Origin: Massilia sp. YIM B02763
GTDB lineage: Bacteria; Pseudomonadota; Gammaproteobacteria; Burkholderiales; Burkholderiaceae_D
Direction of reading: 5' to 3'
Assembly (NCBI RefSeq): GCF_030412015.1
Contig: NZ_JASNRD010000015.1
Span: 86,300-150,299 of the forward strand
Length of the DNA: 64,000 nucleotides
How positions within the stretch are numbered: the stretch's first letter is position 1; every line of letters begins with the position of its first letter. The notes under the pieces were generated by a model. That model saw nothing but the letters and a program-made list of their open reading frames with translations, was not told the DNA's origin and did no database searches. Below, piece by piece: positions 8,693 through 17,064 of the stretch. A program made the translations under genes and the position numbers.

Positions 8693-9457
8693 ATGAACAC
8701 GATCCTGTCCGCTGAAGGCCTGGGCACGCTGGCCTATATTTTTCTCGTTTTCCTGCTCGCCGGAACGGTGAAGGGCGTTGTCGGGCTGGGCCTGCCGACG
8801 GTGGCCGTGGGCTTGCTGGGCATCGTGATGGCGCCACGCGAGGCGGCCGCGCTGCTCATCATCCCTTCGCTGGTGACGAATGCATGGCAGCTGGCGGCGG
8901 GGCCGGGCCTGGCGGACCTGTTGCGCCGCCTGTGGCCGATGCTGGCGGCGATCGTCGCCGGCACGCTGGCGGGCGGGGCGCTGCTGCCGCCAGGCGGCGC
9001 GGCGGGCGCGGGGGCGGCGCTGGGCGGCGCGCTCATGCTGTACGCGGCGAGCGGCCTGGCCGCCTTCCGCCTGGACGTGGCGCCGCATGCGGAGCGCCAT
9101 GCCGGACCGCTCGTCGGCCTGGCGACGGGTCTGATCACGGCGGCGACGGGCGTGTTCGTGATTCCGGCGGTGCCCTACCTGGGCGGTTTGCGGCTGGAGC
9201 GGGACGCGCTGGTGCAGGCGCTCGGCCTCGCATTCACGGCGTCCACCTGCGCGCTGGCGGCGGCCTTGCTGCTGGCCGGACAGTGGCGGCTCCATGCGGC
9301 TGGCCTGTCGCTGTACGCGCTGGCGCCGGCCCTGCTGGGCATGTGGCTGGGGCAGCACCTGCGCGGCCGCATCCGCCCCGCGCTGTTCCGGCGCTGCTTC
9401 TTCGCCGGCTTGCTGGCGCTCGGCCTGCACCTGATGCTGGCGCCGTTCATCCGCTAG
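8693..9457 (+). CDS. TauE/SafE-family membrane exporter
   Basis: 254 residues with about eight hydrophobic segments and the family's inverted-repeat layout: the first half begins LAGTVKGVVGLGLPTVAVGLL and the second LATGLITAATGVFVIPAVPYL, both with the glycine/proline-rich kink. This family moves small organic or inorganic anions (sulfite, sulfoacetate, taurine-related compounds) across the inner membrane; the substrate here cannot be read from sequence. ATG 8693 follows CAATACGCGCC with a weak ribosome site. Tail overlaps the convergent LysR gene by 11 bp. Confidence 0.88.
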   Translation: MNTILSAEGLGTLAYIFLVFLLAGTVKGVVGLGLPTVAVGLLGIVMAPREAAALLIIPSLVTNAWQLAAGPGLADLLRRLWPMLAAIVAGTLAGGALLPPGGAAGAGAALGGALMLYAASGLAAFRLDVAPHAERHAGPLVGLATGLITAATGVFVIPAVPYLGGLRLERDALVQALGLAFTASTCALAAALLLAGQWRLHAAGLSLYALAPALLGMWLGQHLRGRIRPALFRRCFFAGLLALGLHLMLAPFIR

Positions 9458-10382
9458 CGGGTGCCGGCGCGTCGCCGCCGATGTGCAGCGTCCCGGCGAA
9501 GTGCGCGACCAGCGCCTGCATCTTGGCCGCATGCTGGCGGCTGCGCTGCCAGACGAGGTGCAGCGGCAGGCCCGGCGTCGCCAGCGCGGGCAGGATCGCG
9601 ACCAGCCTGCCTTCGCGGATGCGCTGTTCCACGAGCCAGGTCGCGAGCTGGGCGATGCCCAGGCCGGCCTCGACGGCCGCGACCTGGGCTTCGGCCTGGC
9701 CCAGCACGATGCGGCCCTCGACGTGGTGGCGCGTGGGCGGCCTGGCGCCGTCGCGCACGGTCCAGGGGCCCGTGCTGCCGTCGGCGCGGCCGTACAGCAC
9801 GGCGGCGTGGCCCAGCAGTTCGTCGAAGGAGCGTGGCGTGCCGTGGCGTTCCAGGTAGGCCGGCGCCGCGCAGAAGACCAGTTCCTCGTTGCCCAGGTGG
9901 CGGCAGGCCAGCGCCGGCGGCCACGCGTCCGCGCCGCCGATGCGCACGACGAGGTCGATGCCATCCTCGACCGGATCGACGAAGCGGTCGGTGAAGGTGA
10001 CGTGCGGCGTCACCTGCGGATGCTGCCGAGCGAATGCGAGCAGCGCCGGCATGCCGTGCAAGCGGCCGAAGGTGGCGGGCATGTCGACGCGCAGCCGTCC
10101 CGACGGTTCCAGGTGATCCGCCGCCAGCAGCCGCTCGGCGCTGTCCAGCTCTTCCAGCACGCGCACGCAGGTTCGATAGAAGGCGTCGCCGGCATCCGTC
10201 ATGTCCAGGCGCCGCGTGGTGCGGTCGAACAGCTGCTTGCCGACGCGGGCCTCCAGCCGGGCGATCGCCTTGCCGACGGCCGAATTGGTCAGGTGCAGCC
10301 GCTCGGCGGCGGCCGTGAAGCTGCCGGCTTCGGCAACGGCAACGAAAGTCTCAACGCCTTTCAGGCGGTCGGCGGCGCTCAT
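9447..10382 (-). CDS. LysR-family transcriptional regulator
   Basis: 311 residues: HTH at 1-65 (GVETFVAVAEAGSFTAAAERLHLTNSAVGKAIARLE), and the CrgA-like substrate-binding domain (PSGRLRVDMPATFGRL, FTDRFVDPVEDGIDLVVRIG). This subgroup commonly represses a divergent gene. Here the divergent gene is the MFS exporter at 10492, 109 bp away, which is the probable target. The 3' end overlaps the TauE/SafE gene on the other strand by 11 bp. Confidence 0.9.
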   Translation of the reverse strand: MSAADRLKGVETFVAVAEAGSFTAAAERLHLTNSAVGKAIARLEARVGKQLFDRTTRRLDMTDAGDAFYRTCVRVLEELDSAERLLAADHLEPSGRLRVDMPATFGRLHGMPALLAFARQHPQVTPHVTFTDRFVDPVEDGIDLVVRIGGADAWPPALACRHLGNEELVFCAAPAYLERHGTPRSFDELLGHAAVLYGRADGSTGPWTVRDGARPPTRHHVEGRIVLGQAEAQVAAVEAGLGIAQLATWLVEQRIREGRLVAILPALATPGLPLHLVWQRSRQHAAKMQALVAHFAGTLHIGGDAPAPASG

Positions 10383-10401
10383 GGCGGTCTATTTCGGAAT
10401 T

Positions 10402-10430
10402 TTGTTCTTTAAAGGCTTGGAATTTATATC
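10402..10430 (+). promoter_or_regulatory. Candidate promoter of the MFS gene in the LysR/MFS divergent gap
   Basis: TTGTTC (10402-10407) and TATATC (10425-10430) are 17 bp apart, an acceptable sigma-70 layout. The whole 109-bp gap is AT-rich compared with the surrounding genes and is where LysR binding would be expected. A second -10-like TATACC sits at 10453-10458. Confidence 0.4.
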
Positions 10431-10491
10431 CAACACGGGAATTCTCGTCTTTTATACCATGCACGCTGGGATTTTTTAAGAAAGCATTGCA

Positions 10492-11688
10492 ATGTCCGGT
10501 ACCCATTCCGCCGCCCCGGCGGCACGCGCGCCCGTCCAGGGAGGCACCGCGTCGATCACCATCCTCGCCGTGGCGGCCTTCGTCATCGTCACGACGGAAT
10601 TCCTCATCGTCGGCCTGCTGCCCGCGCTCGCGCGCGACCTCGGCATTGGCGTGGCCAGCGCTGGCCAGCTGGTGACGCTGTTCGCCGTCGTCGTCATGGT
10701 CTGCGGACCGTTCCTCACGGCGGCGCTGGCGCACGTCGACCGCAAGCGCCTGTTCGTCGGCATCCTCGTGCTGTTCGCAGCGGCCAACGGCCTCGCGGCG
10801 ATCGCACCGAACATCTGGGTGCTGGCCGTGGCGCGCCTGCTGCCGGCGCTGGCGCTGCCCGTGTTCTGGGGCACGGCGAGCGACACGGCGGCCCGGATCG
10901 CGGGGCCGGGCAAGGGCGGCCGCGCCGTGTCGACCGTCTACCTCGGGATTTCCGCCGCCATGCTGTTCGGGATCCCGCTCGGCACGCTGGCGGCCGACGC
11001 CGTCGGCTGGCGCAGCGCGTTCGCGCTGCTGGCCGGGCTGTCGCTGCTGATCGCGCTGCTGATGGCGGCGACGCTGCCGGCCGTGCGCGGCAACGACGCC
11101 GCCGCGCCGGGCAGCCAGGCGCAGATCCTGAAAAGCCCGTACTTCCTCGCGAACGTGGCGCTGTCCGTGCTGGTATTTACCGCCATGTTCACCGGCTACA
11201 CCTACCTCGCCGAAACCTTGGAAAAATCGGCCGGCATCGCCCCGGCGCGGGTGGGCTGGTGGCTGATGGGTTTCGGCGCCGTCGGCCTGGCGGGCAACTG
11301 GCTGGGCGGACTGTGGATCGACCGCAAGCCGCTGGCCACGACGGCCCTCTTCAGCGTCGTGCTGGCGCTGGGCATGGCGGGTACGATGGCCTTCGTCGGC
11401 CGCTTGCCGGCCTTCGTGGGCGCGCTGGCCGTGTGGGGCGTCGCGAACACGGCGCTGTATCCGATCTGCCAGATCCGCGTGATGAAGGCGGCGACGGGCG
11501 GCCAGGCGCTGGCGGGCACGATCAACGTGTCCGCGGCCAACGGCGGCATCGCGCTGGGCGCCGTCGTGGGCGGCGTGAGCATCTCCAACTGGGGTGCCGG
11601 GAATATCGGCTACGTGTCCGCCGCCATCGCGCTGCTGGCGGCGCTGGCCGTGCCGCTCGTGGCCGGGATGGCGGCGCCACGCGCATAA
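10492..11688 (+). CDS. MFS transporter (AraJ/YdhP-type drug or sugar efflux)
   Basis: 398 residues, twelve predicted membrane helices. The N-terminal half has TTEFLIVGLLPALARDLGIGVASAGQLVTLF and the loop motif AHVDRKRLFVG typical of DHA1-type exporters; LPALALPVFWGTASDTAARI is the motif C-like antiporter region. Substrate unknown. Divergent from a CrgA-like LysR gene, which is likely its regulator. Its last 79 bp overlap the 3' end of the convergent GNAT gene, an unusually long coding overlap. Confidence 0.9.
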   Translation: MSGTHSAAPAARAPVQGGTASITILAVAAFVIVTTEFLIVGLLPALARDLGIGVASAGQLVTLFAVVVMVCGPFLTAALAHVDRKRLFVGILVLFAAANGLAAIAPNIWVLAVARLLPALALPVFWGTASDTAARIAGPGKGGRAVSTVYLGISAAMLFGIPLGTLAADAVGWRSAFALLAGLSLLIALLMAATLPAVRGNDAAAPGSQAQILKSPYFLANVALSVLVFTAMFTGYTYLAETLEKSAGIAPARVGWWLMGFGAVGLAGNWLGGLWIDRKPLATTALFSVVLALGMAGTMAFVGRLPAFVGALAVWGVANTALYPICQIRVMKAATGGQALAGTINVSAANGGIALGAVVGGVSISNWGAGNIGYVSAAIALLAALAVPLVAGMAAPRA

Positions 11689-12164
11689 AAGCGCGTATCC
11701 ACCGCCATGACGGGAAACGCGGCGGGCAGGTCCTGCCGCGCCACCTGTTCGAAGCCGTGCTTCTCGTAGAAGCGGTGCGCGGCCAGGAACTTGTCGGTCG
11801 TGCCCAGCCAGATGCGGCGCATGCCCATCGTGTGCGCGTGCGCGAGCAGCGTGTCCAGCAGCCGCGCCGCCGTGCCGTACTCCTTCCCCCTGTGGTTCGC
11901 CGCGACAAACATCTTGCGCAGCGCGCCGTCGCCATGGCCGCCGTCGTGCAGCCCAATGTCGAGCAGGGCGATGGTGCCGACGACCGTGCCTTCGTCCAGC
12001 GCGACCCAGAAGCCGCCGCCGCCTTGCTGGTAGAAGCCCGCGATGTCTAGCAGGTCGGGCTGGTCGGCCAGCGTGACCGGGATGCCGAATTCCGCCTGCT
12101 GGATCGGAAGGATGACGTCGACGACGCCGGCGGCGTGGGGTGGGGAGAAGGGAACGATGTGCAT
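11610..12164 (-). CDS. GNAT-family N-acetyltransferase
   Basis: 184 residues. Acetyl-CoA binding motif A is seen as MFVAANHRGKEYGTAARLLDTLL (about 85-108), with the preceding VVGTIALLDIG strand and the following FYEKHGFEQV motif B at about 136-146. The acceptor is not predictable. Start ATG 12164 follows a GGGGGG ribosome site. The C-terminal 20 residues (Ala/Ser/Thr-rich) lie in the region overlapping the MFS gene and may be an extension beyond the fold. Single gene, convergent with the MFS transporter. Confidence 0.88.
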   Translation of the reverse strand: MHIVPFSPPHAAGVVDVILPIQQAEFGIPVTLADQPDLLDIAGFYQQGGGGFWVALDEGTVVGTIALLDIGLHDGGHGDGALRKMFVAANHRGKEYGTAARLLDTLLAHAHTMGMRRIWLGTTDKFLAAHRFYEKHGFEQVARQDLPAAFPVMAVDTRFYARGAAIPATSGTASAASSAMAADT

Positions 12165-12195
12165 CCCCCCAGCGTAACAGCTTATTTTGCGGGAG

Positions 12196-12942
12196 TCAGT
12201 CCAGGTTCTCGTGGTGCTCCGCCACGCCTTCCTTCCAGTAGGCGGACACGCGCGTGGCCTGGCGCGGAATCCCCTTGTCCGCCAGCAGCTTGCGCACCTG
12301 CGCCATCACGAACGCTTCGCCGCCGCCCCAGGCAAAACCGTGGCCGGGCGGCAGCGCCAGCTGTTCCAGCGCCGCCAGCAGCGCATCGGGCGTGTCGAAC
12401 CAGCGGATGTCGGCGGCGGCGGCGCCGGCAAAGGCGCGGCGGTCGGCGGCGTCGGCCAGCGCCAGCACGAACGCGCGGCTGCCGGCCGGCAGTTCTTCCA
12501 GGCGGCGCGAGATCGCGGGCAGGGCGGTGGCGTCGCCCACCAGCAGGTGCCAGGCCGCCTCCATCGGGATGATGAACGAGCCGCGCGGGCCGCCGATCTG
12601 CATGCGCTGGCCCGCTTGCGCCCGGCGCGCCCAGTCGGACGCGGCGCCTTCGCCGTGCAGGGCGAACTCCACGACCAGTTCCCGCGCTTCGCGGCTGAAG
12701 CGGCGTGGGGTATAGTCGCGCCTCGCCTGTCCACCGTTGCCGTCGTCGAAGAAGAATTTCACATGGTCGTCGAAGGACAGCGAGACGAAGTCGGCCAGCG
12801 CCTCGCCCTGGAACGTGACGGCGACGAAGCCGGGGCTCAGCGGCTCGACGCGCGCGACTTCGAGGTCGCGCAGCTTGAGTTCGTGGCGCACGCGCTGGAT
12901 TTCCGGTGCGGCGGCGTTGGTGTGCGTGGCATCCTGTTGCAT
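12196..12942 (-). CDS. Siderophore-interacting protein (FAD ferric-siderophore reductase)
   Basis: 248 residues of the ViuB/YqjH family: FAD-binding half with RRDYTPRRFSREARELVVEF (flavin-binding RxYTxR), GPRGSF at about 137-142, and an NAD(P)H-binding half with LLVGDATALPAI (about 151-162) and the C-terminal WGGGEAF...SAYWKEG. It reduces ferric siderophores in the cytoplasm to release iron. Start ATG 12942 follows GGAGC. Divergent from marR-type gene with only 23 bp between start codons; its promoter lies inside the 5' end of that gene (see 12975-13003). Confidence 0.92.
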   Translation of the reverse strand: MQQDATHTNAAAPEIQRVRHELKLRDLEVARVEPLSPGFVAVTFQGEALADFVSLSFDDHVKFFFDDGNGGQARRDYTPRRFSREARELVVEFALHGEGAASDWARRAQAGQRMQIGGPRGSFIIPMEAAWHLLVGDATALPAISRRLEELPAGSRAFVLALADAADRRAFAGAAAADIRWFDTPDALLAALEQLALPPGHGFAWGGGEAFVMAQVRKLLADKGIPRQATRVSAYWKEGVAEHHENLD

Positions 12943-12958
12943 CGTTGCTCCAAAATTA

Positions 12959-13004
12959 GTTGATAATGTCCACCATTATGCAAAGCAAAGTTGATAAAGT
13001 CAAC
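12959..13004. promoter_or_regulatory. Twin MarR-type operators
   Basis: Two near-identical 15-mers, GTTGATAATGTCCAC (12959-12973) and GTTGATAAAGTCAAC (12990-13004), match at 13 of 15 positions; the second is a GTTGA-n5-TCAAC inverted repeat. They are 31 bp apart start to start, three helical turns. They flank the reductase promoter: one covers its -35 box, the other lies just past its -10. Repression by the adjacent MarR protein is inferred. Confidence 0.7.
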
Positions 13005-13445
13005 CAATCCCCTGCCGCAGGCGAGGTCATCGAGGCCATGCACGCGATCATGCATCTGTTCCGCTCGGCGCGGCAGCGCAGCCTGCGCGACGGCGCCCAC
13101 GAGCTGGCCCATATGGAGGCGAAGGCGCTCGGCTACTTCGCGCGCCATCCCGGCGCTACCCAGAGCGACATGGTGGCGCACGCGGGCCGCGACAAGGCCC
13201 AGGTGGCGCGCCTGATCCGCACGCTGCGCGAGCGTGGCCTGGTCGACGCGACGGTGGACGAACAGGACCGCCGCATCACGCGGCTGGCGCTGACGCCGGC
13301 CGGCGAGGCCATGCACGCGGCCCTGCACCAGGACGACGGCCGGCTGGCCGAGGCGGCGCTGGCTGGCATCGGCGAGGCCGAGCGGGCCGCGCTGCTGGCG
13401 CTGCTCGACCGGGTACGCATCAACCTGGCGGCACAAGAGGACTGA
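12966..13445 (+). CDS. MarR-family transcriptional regulator
   Basis: 159 residues from ATG 12966; ATG 12978 or 13038-13041 region are alternatives because no clear ribosome site precedes the first two. Winged helix: MEAKALGYFARHPGATQSDMVAHAGRDKAQVARLIRTLRERGLV, wing VDEQDRRITRLALTPAGEAMHAAL. Divergent from the siderophore-interacting reductase, with twin operators spanning its own start, so autoregulation plus control of the reductase is the simplest reading. Confidence 0.88.
   Translation: MSTIMQSKVDKVNQSPAAGEVIEAMHAIMHLFRSARQRSLRDGAHELAHMEAKALGYFARHPGATQSDMVAHAGRDKAQVARLIRTLRERGLVDATVDEQDRRITRLALTPAGEAMHAALHQDDGRLAEAALAGIGEAERAALLALLDRVRINLAAQED
12975..13003 (-). promoter_or_regulatory. 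Sigma-70 promoter of the siderophore-interacting protein gene
   Basis: Read on the minus strand: TTGACT (13003-12998), 17-bp spacer, CATAAT (12980-12975). Each box matches consensus at five of six positions with ideal spacing. Transcription would start near 12968, giving a short leader to ATG 12942. Confidence 0.65.
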
Positions 13446-13533
13446 AACCAACTGTGGTTTTTTTACGCGGGTAATGACACAGCGCAACGATGCAGCTATA
13501 GTTTCCTCAAACAAATATTGCTGGAGACGATCG

Positions 13534-14973
13534 ATGCGCTGGTTGAAGACATTACAAGCCCGTCTCGGCGGTACGCGCCTGCGCGGGTCCCTGCGTGGCC
13601 TGGTCGCCCATGCGCGGGACGGCAGCATCACGACGGCCATCAACGCCGCGCGCCTGCGCAAGGAAGTCGACCATGCGCTGGGCCGCGCGCGCGAGCAGGC
13701 GGCCGCCGCGCAGGCGCTGGCCGGCGCCGCGCGCGAGGTGACGGACCTGTCGGCCGGCGTCAAGGCCGGCACCGACGAGATCGCGGGCACGGCGGGCCGC
13801 AACCTCGACGCGGCGCGCGCCTCGATGGGCGAACTGGCCAGCCTGGAGCAACGCATGCGCGCCATCGAATCGCAGGTCGAGGGCTTCGCCGGCACGGTCG
13901 AGCAACTGGTCGCGCATTCGCGTGCGATCAGTGAATTCGGCGCCATCATCGACCGCATCGCCAACCAGACCAATCTGCTGGCCATCAATGCCGCGATCGA
14001 GGCCGCGCGGGCCGGCAGCGCCGGGCGCGGGTTCGCCGTCGTCGCCGGCGAGGTGCGCCGGCTGTCCCAGCTCGTCAACGAGGAAACGGCCAAGATCGCC
14101 GGCGCCAACGGAGAGATGCGCGAACTGGTCGAATCGGCCAGCGGGGCCACGTCCGCCATCCTGGACGGGGTGCACGTGTCGGCGCGCGAGGTGGCGCAGG
14201 CCGCCGGCCGCTTCCAGTCCTTCGTCGCCGACTTCGAAAGGATGACGGGCACCGTCAACGAGATGGCGCAGGCGATGCAGGCGCTGGACGGCATCAGCCA
14301 GGACATCGGCGTGAAGGTCGGCGACGTGGCCCGCAACGCGTCCGAAGCGGGCAGGGCGATGAACGACGCCTCGCGCCGCGTCGACGAGGTGCGCGCCACC
14401 ACCGAGGACATCCAGGCCACGCTGGCGGGCTTCCACACGGGCGGCACGCCGTTCGATGCCCTCGTGGAGGCGACCACGGGCCTGCGCGACGAGGTGCGGC
14501 GCTGCCTGGAAAGCCACCAGGCGCGCGGCGCCGACATCTTCGACCAGGCCTACCGCGCCATCCCGAATTCGGATCCGCCGCGCTATACCACGTCGTACGA
14601 CGGCGCCGTCGAGCGCGACCTGCAGGCGCTGTTCGACCGCGTGCTGGGCGCGCTGCCCGGCTGCGCCTATTCCCTCGCCGTCGACAACCGCGGCTACGCG
14701 CCGGCGCACAACGCACGGTATTCGCGCCGGCCGACGGGGGTGCGCGAGCACGACCTCGTCAACTGCCGCAACAAGCGCATCTTCGACGACCCGGTCGGAG
14801 CGCGGCTGGCCGCCAACCGCAAGCCTTTCCTGTTCCAGACCTATCTGCGCGATACGGGGGAGGTGATCAACGATCTGTCGATGCCGGTGGAGATCGGCGG
14901 GCGCCACTGGGGCGCGGTGAGGGTGGGGTTCGATTCCGCGAAGTTGCGCACCGCGTTGCCGCATGCGGCCTAG
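13534..14973 (+). CDS. Soluble methyl-accepting chemotaxis-like receptor
   Basis: 479 residues from ATG 13534 (TGGAGAC upstream). No membrane segment or periplasmic domain. A long coiled coil leads to the canonical signalling hairpin at about 138-180 (RIANQTNLLAINAAIEAARAG, GRGFAVVAGEVRRLSQL). After the coiled coil returns, a C-terminal sensor module from about 340 to 479 carries YTTSYDGAVERDLQALFDRVL, CAYSLAVDNRGYAPAHNARYS and FLFQTYLRDTGEVINDLSMPV, resembling a Cache/PAS-like fold. A cytoplasmic ligand or redox sensor feeding the chemotaxis array is inferred. No che genes in the window. Confidence 0.85.
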   Translation: MRWLKTLQARLGGTRLRGSLRGLVAHARDGSITTAINAARLRKEVDHALGRAREQAAAAQALAGAAREVTDLSAGVKAGTDEIAGTAGRNLDAARASMGELASLEQRMRAIESQVEGFAGTVEQLVAHSRAISEFGAIIDRIANQTNLLAINAAIEAARAGSAGRGFAVVAGEVRRLSQLVNEETAKIAGANGEMRELVESASGATSAILDGVHVSAREVAQAAGRFQSFVADFERMTGTVNEMAQAMQALDGISQDIGVKVGDVARNASEAGRAMNDASRRVDEVRATTEDIQATLAGFHTGGTPFDALVEATTGLRDEVRRCLESHQARGADIFDQAYRAIPNSDPPRYTTSYDGAVERDLQALFDRVLGALPGCAYSLAVDNRGYAPAHNARYSRRPTGVREHDLVNCRNKRIFDDPVGARLAANRKPFLFQTYLRDTGEVINDLSMPVEIGGRHWGAVRVGFDSAKLRTALPHAA

Positions 14974-15105
14974 GCCGGCCTGGGCGAACTGGCCGCCTTG
15001 CGCCATCCTGCGCAGGCGCACCGGGTGAGCATGGACGCGCGCGATAGCGCCTCCCGCAACAGCCGGCACCCCCGGGGGATAGCGGCCGGCAAGGTCGAGA
15101 TGTTC

Positions 15106-15333
15106 CTACAGCTCCATGCCGAACACCCTGATCAGGGCGAAGGTGGCGATGCCGATGCCGCCGAGCAGCACGACGAAGATCGCGGCCGCCTTCCCACCCG
15201 CGCGCAGCAAGGCGCGCGTGTCCATGACCTTTTCCTTCTTGCCCTGGTCGTAATGCCACTTAATGGCGAAAAACATGCCCGTGACGAGCACGACCACCTT
15301 GAATGTCACGAAGACGATCGGGATCCAGTCCAT
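15106..15333 (-). CDS. Small two-helix membrane protein
   Basis: 75 residues. Two hydrophobic helices (about 3-24 and 47-69) separated by the basic segment KWHYDQGKKEKVMDTRALLRAGGK. ATG 15333 follows TGGAAAG. Similar small proteins without known function are common in Oxalobacteraceae; none is named. Divergent from the MocR-type regulator across 144 bp, so the two might share control. Confidence 0.65.
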   Translation of the reverse strand: MDWIPIVFVTFKVVVLVTGMFFAIKWHYDQGKKEKVMDTRALLRAGGKAAAIFVVLLGGIGIATFALIRVFGMEL

Positions 15334-15477
15334 GATGTCGATTCTTTCCAAGCGATGACTACATAATCCGAGGCGCATTCCTCGGTACGGCGTTGCGGCA
15401 GCTGCATCGTTCGTTAGCGCCACCGTCTTAACTGTGGGGCATACTACTTGAAAGCAATTTCCATACATTGAGACAAA

Positions 15478-16878
15478 ATGTCCCAGTTGAGAACCATGCA
15501 AGAAGAAGGCTTGACAACCTGGTATCCGCGATTGGCGGCGCGCGGCGGGCCCCGTTTCCTGCAGATCGCCGATGCGCTGCAGGCGGCCGTGGAAGACGGC
15601 TCGCTGAAACCGGGCGACCGGCTGCCGACGCAGCGCCAGTTGGCAGCCCAGCTGGGCGTCGACCTGACGACTGTCACGCGCGCCTACGACGAAGCCAGGC
15701 GCCGCAACCTGCTGGAGGGCCGGGGCGCGCGCGGCACGTATGTCGCGGCGGCGAAAGCCGAATTGACGTCGATCCTCGACCTGAGCATGAACACCCCGCC
15801 GCCGCCGGACGGCGTGGACTTCGACGACCTGTTGAAACAGGGCCTGTCCCAGGTGCTGATGCGCGCGGACAACGAATTGCTGATGACCTACCACCTGGGC
15901 GGAGGCAGCGACGCCGACCGCAAGGCCGGCGCCCGATGGCTCGCGCCGATGTTTGGACAGCTGGACGCGGGGCAGGTGATCGTCTGTCCGGGTGCGCAAG
16001 CGGCGATCGCCGCATTGATCCTCGCGCTGACCGAGCCTGGCGACGTCATCCTGGCGGAACCGATGACGTATCCCGGCCTGCTCGCCGCGGCAACCCAGTT
16101 CGGCCGCCGCATCGTGGCGGTGCAAGCGGACCGGCACGGGATGCTGCCCGACAGGCTCGAGCAGGCCTGCCGCCAGCACGAGGCTGCGCTGGTCTACCTC
16201 AATCCGACATTGCAGAACCCGACCGCCATCACGATGCCGGAACGCCGCCGCAAGGAGCTCGCCGTCGTCGCGCAGCGCTGCAAGCTGCGCATCCTCGAGG
16301 ACGATCCCTACTGGCTGCTCGCCGATGCCGCGCCGCCGCCCATCGCCGCGTTCGCACCGGAACAGGTCGTGTACGTGTCCACGCTGTCGAAATGCCTGAC
16401 GCCCGGCTTGCGGATCGCCTTCGTGCTCGTGCGCGACCCGCGCGAAGGCAAACGTTTGCTGGCCGCGCTCAGGTCGTTCGCGCTGATGGCTGCGCCGCTG
16501 ACGGCTGCACTGGCCACCCAGTGGATCCTCGACGGCTCGGCCGGGCGATTGATGGACGGCGTGCGCAAGGAAGCGCGGCTGCGCCACCGGATGGCGCGCG
16601 CTGTGCTGGCGGGACGCTACGGCGGCGCGGGAGACGGCCTGCACGTGTGGCTGCCGTTGCCGGCGTACTGGAATTCCTCGCAACTGGCGCGCGCCGCCGA
16701 CAGCGAAGGCATCGCCGTGACGCCGGCGGAGGCGTTCGCCACCGGCGGCGCATCCGCGAATGCGATCCGGATCTCGCTGGGCAGCATCCAGGATCGTGCA
16801 CGCTTGCAGGCGGGGCTGCAACGGCTGTCCGACCTGCTGGCGAGGCGGCCGGAGTCGTTCGGCGCTGCCGTCGTTTGA
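15478..16878 (+). CDS. MocR-type GntR/aminotransferase transcriptional regulator
   Basis: 466 residues. GntR winged helix at about 25-95 (LQIADALQAAVEDGSLKPGDRLPTQRQLAAQLGVDLTTVTRAY) fused to a type-I aminotransferase fold. PLP-site residues are kept: N248 (LQNPTA), D275 and Y278 (LEDDPYWLL), Schiff-base K305 (STLSKCLTPG) and R312. MocR proteins such as PdxR and GabR use PLP as effector; here the target is not obvious, since neither pdx nor gab genes are adjacent. The neighbouring divergent gene encodes a small membrane protein. Confidence 0.92.
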   Translation: MSQLRTMQEEGLTTWYPRLAARGGPRFLQIADALQAAVEDGSLKPGDRLPTQRQLAAQLGVDLTTVTRAYDEARRRNLLEGRGARGTYVAAAKAELTSILDLSMNTPPPPDGVDFDDLLKQGLSQVLMRADNELLMTYHLGGGSDADRKAGARWLAPMFGQLDAGQVIVCPGAQAAIAALILALTEPGDVILAEPMTYPGLLAAATQFGRRIVAVQADRHGMLPDRLEQACRQHEAALVYLNPTLQNPTAITMPERRRKELAVVAQRCKLRILEDDPYWLLADAAPPPIAAFAPEQVVYVSTLSKCLTPGLRIAFVLVRDPREGKRLLAALRSFALMAAPLTAALATQWILDGSAGRLMDGVRKEARLRHRMARAVLAGRYGGAGDGLHVWLPLPAYWNSSQLARAADSEGIAVTPAEAFATGGASANAIRISLGSIQDRARLQAGLQRLSDLLARRPESFGAAVV

Positions 16879-17064
16879 AGGTTGAGGAAATACTGTGCTT
16901 CGTGTGGGAGTGCTCTACCGGGTATTCCCGCTCCACCCAGTGCTCCCCACCTCTACGACGTGGAATCTGACCCGCGCTAAGCTTGCTCGTTATGACAGTC
17001 AGTGAACTTTCTCTATCAGCACGATGCTAAACTTGGCCAAGCGGATACGACAGAAAGAGATCAA

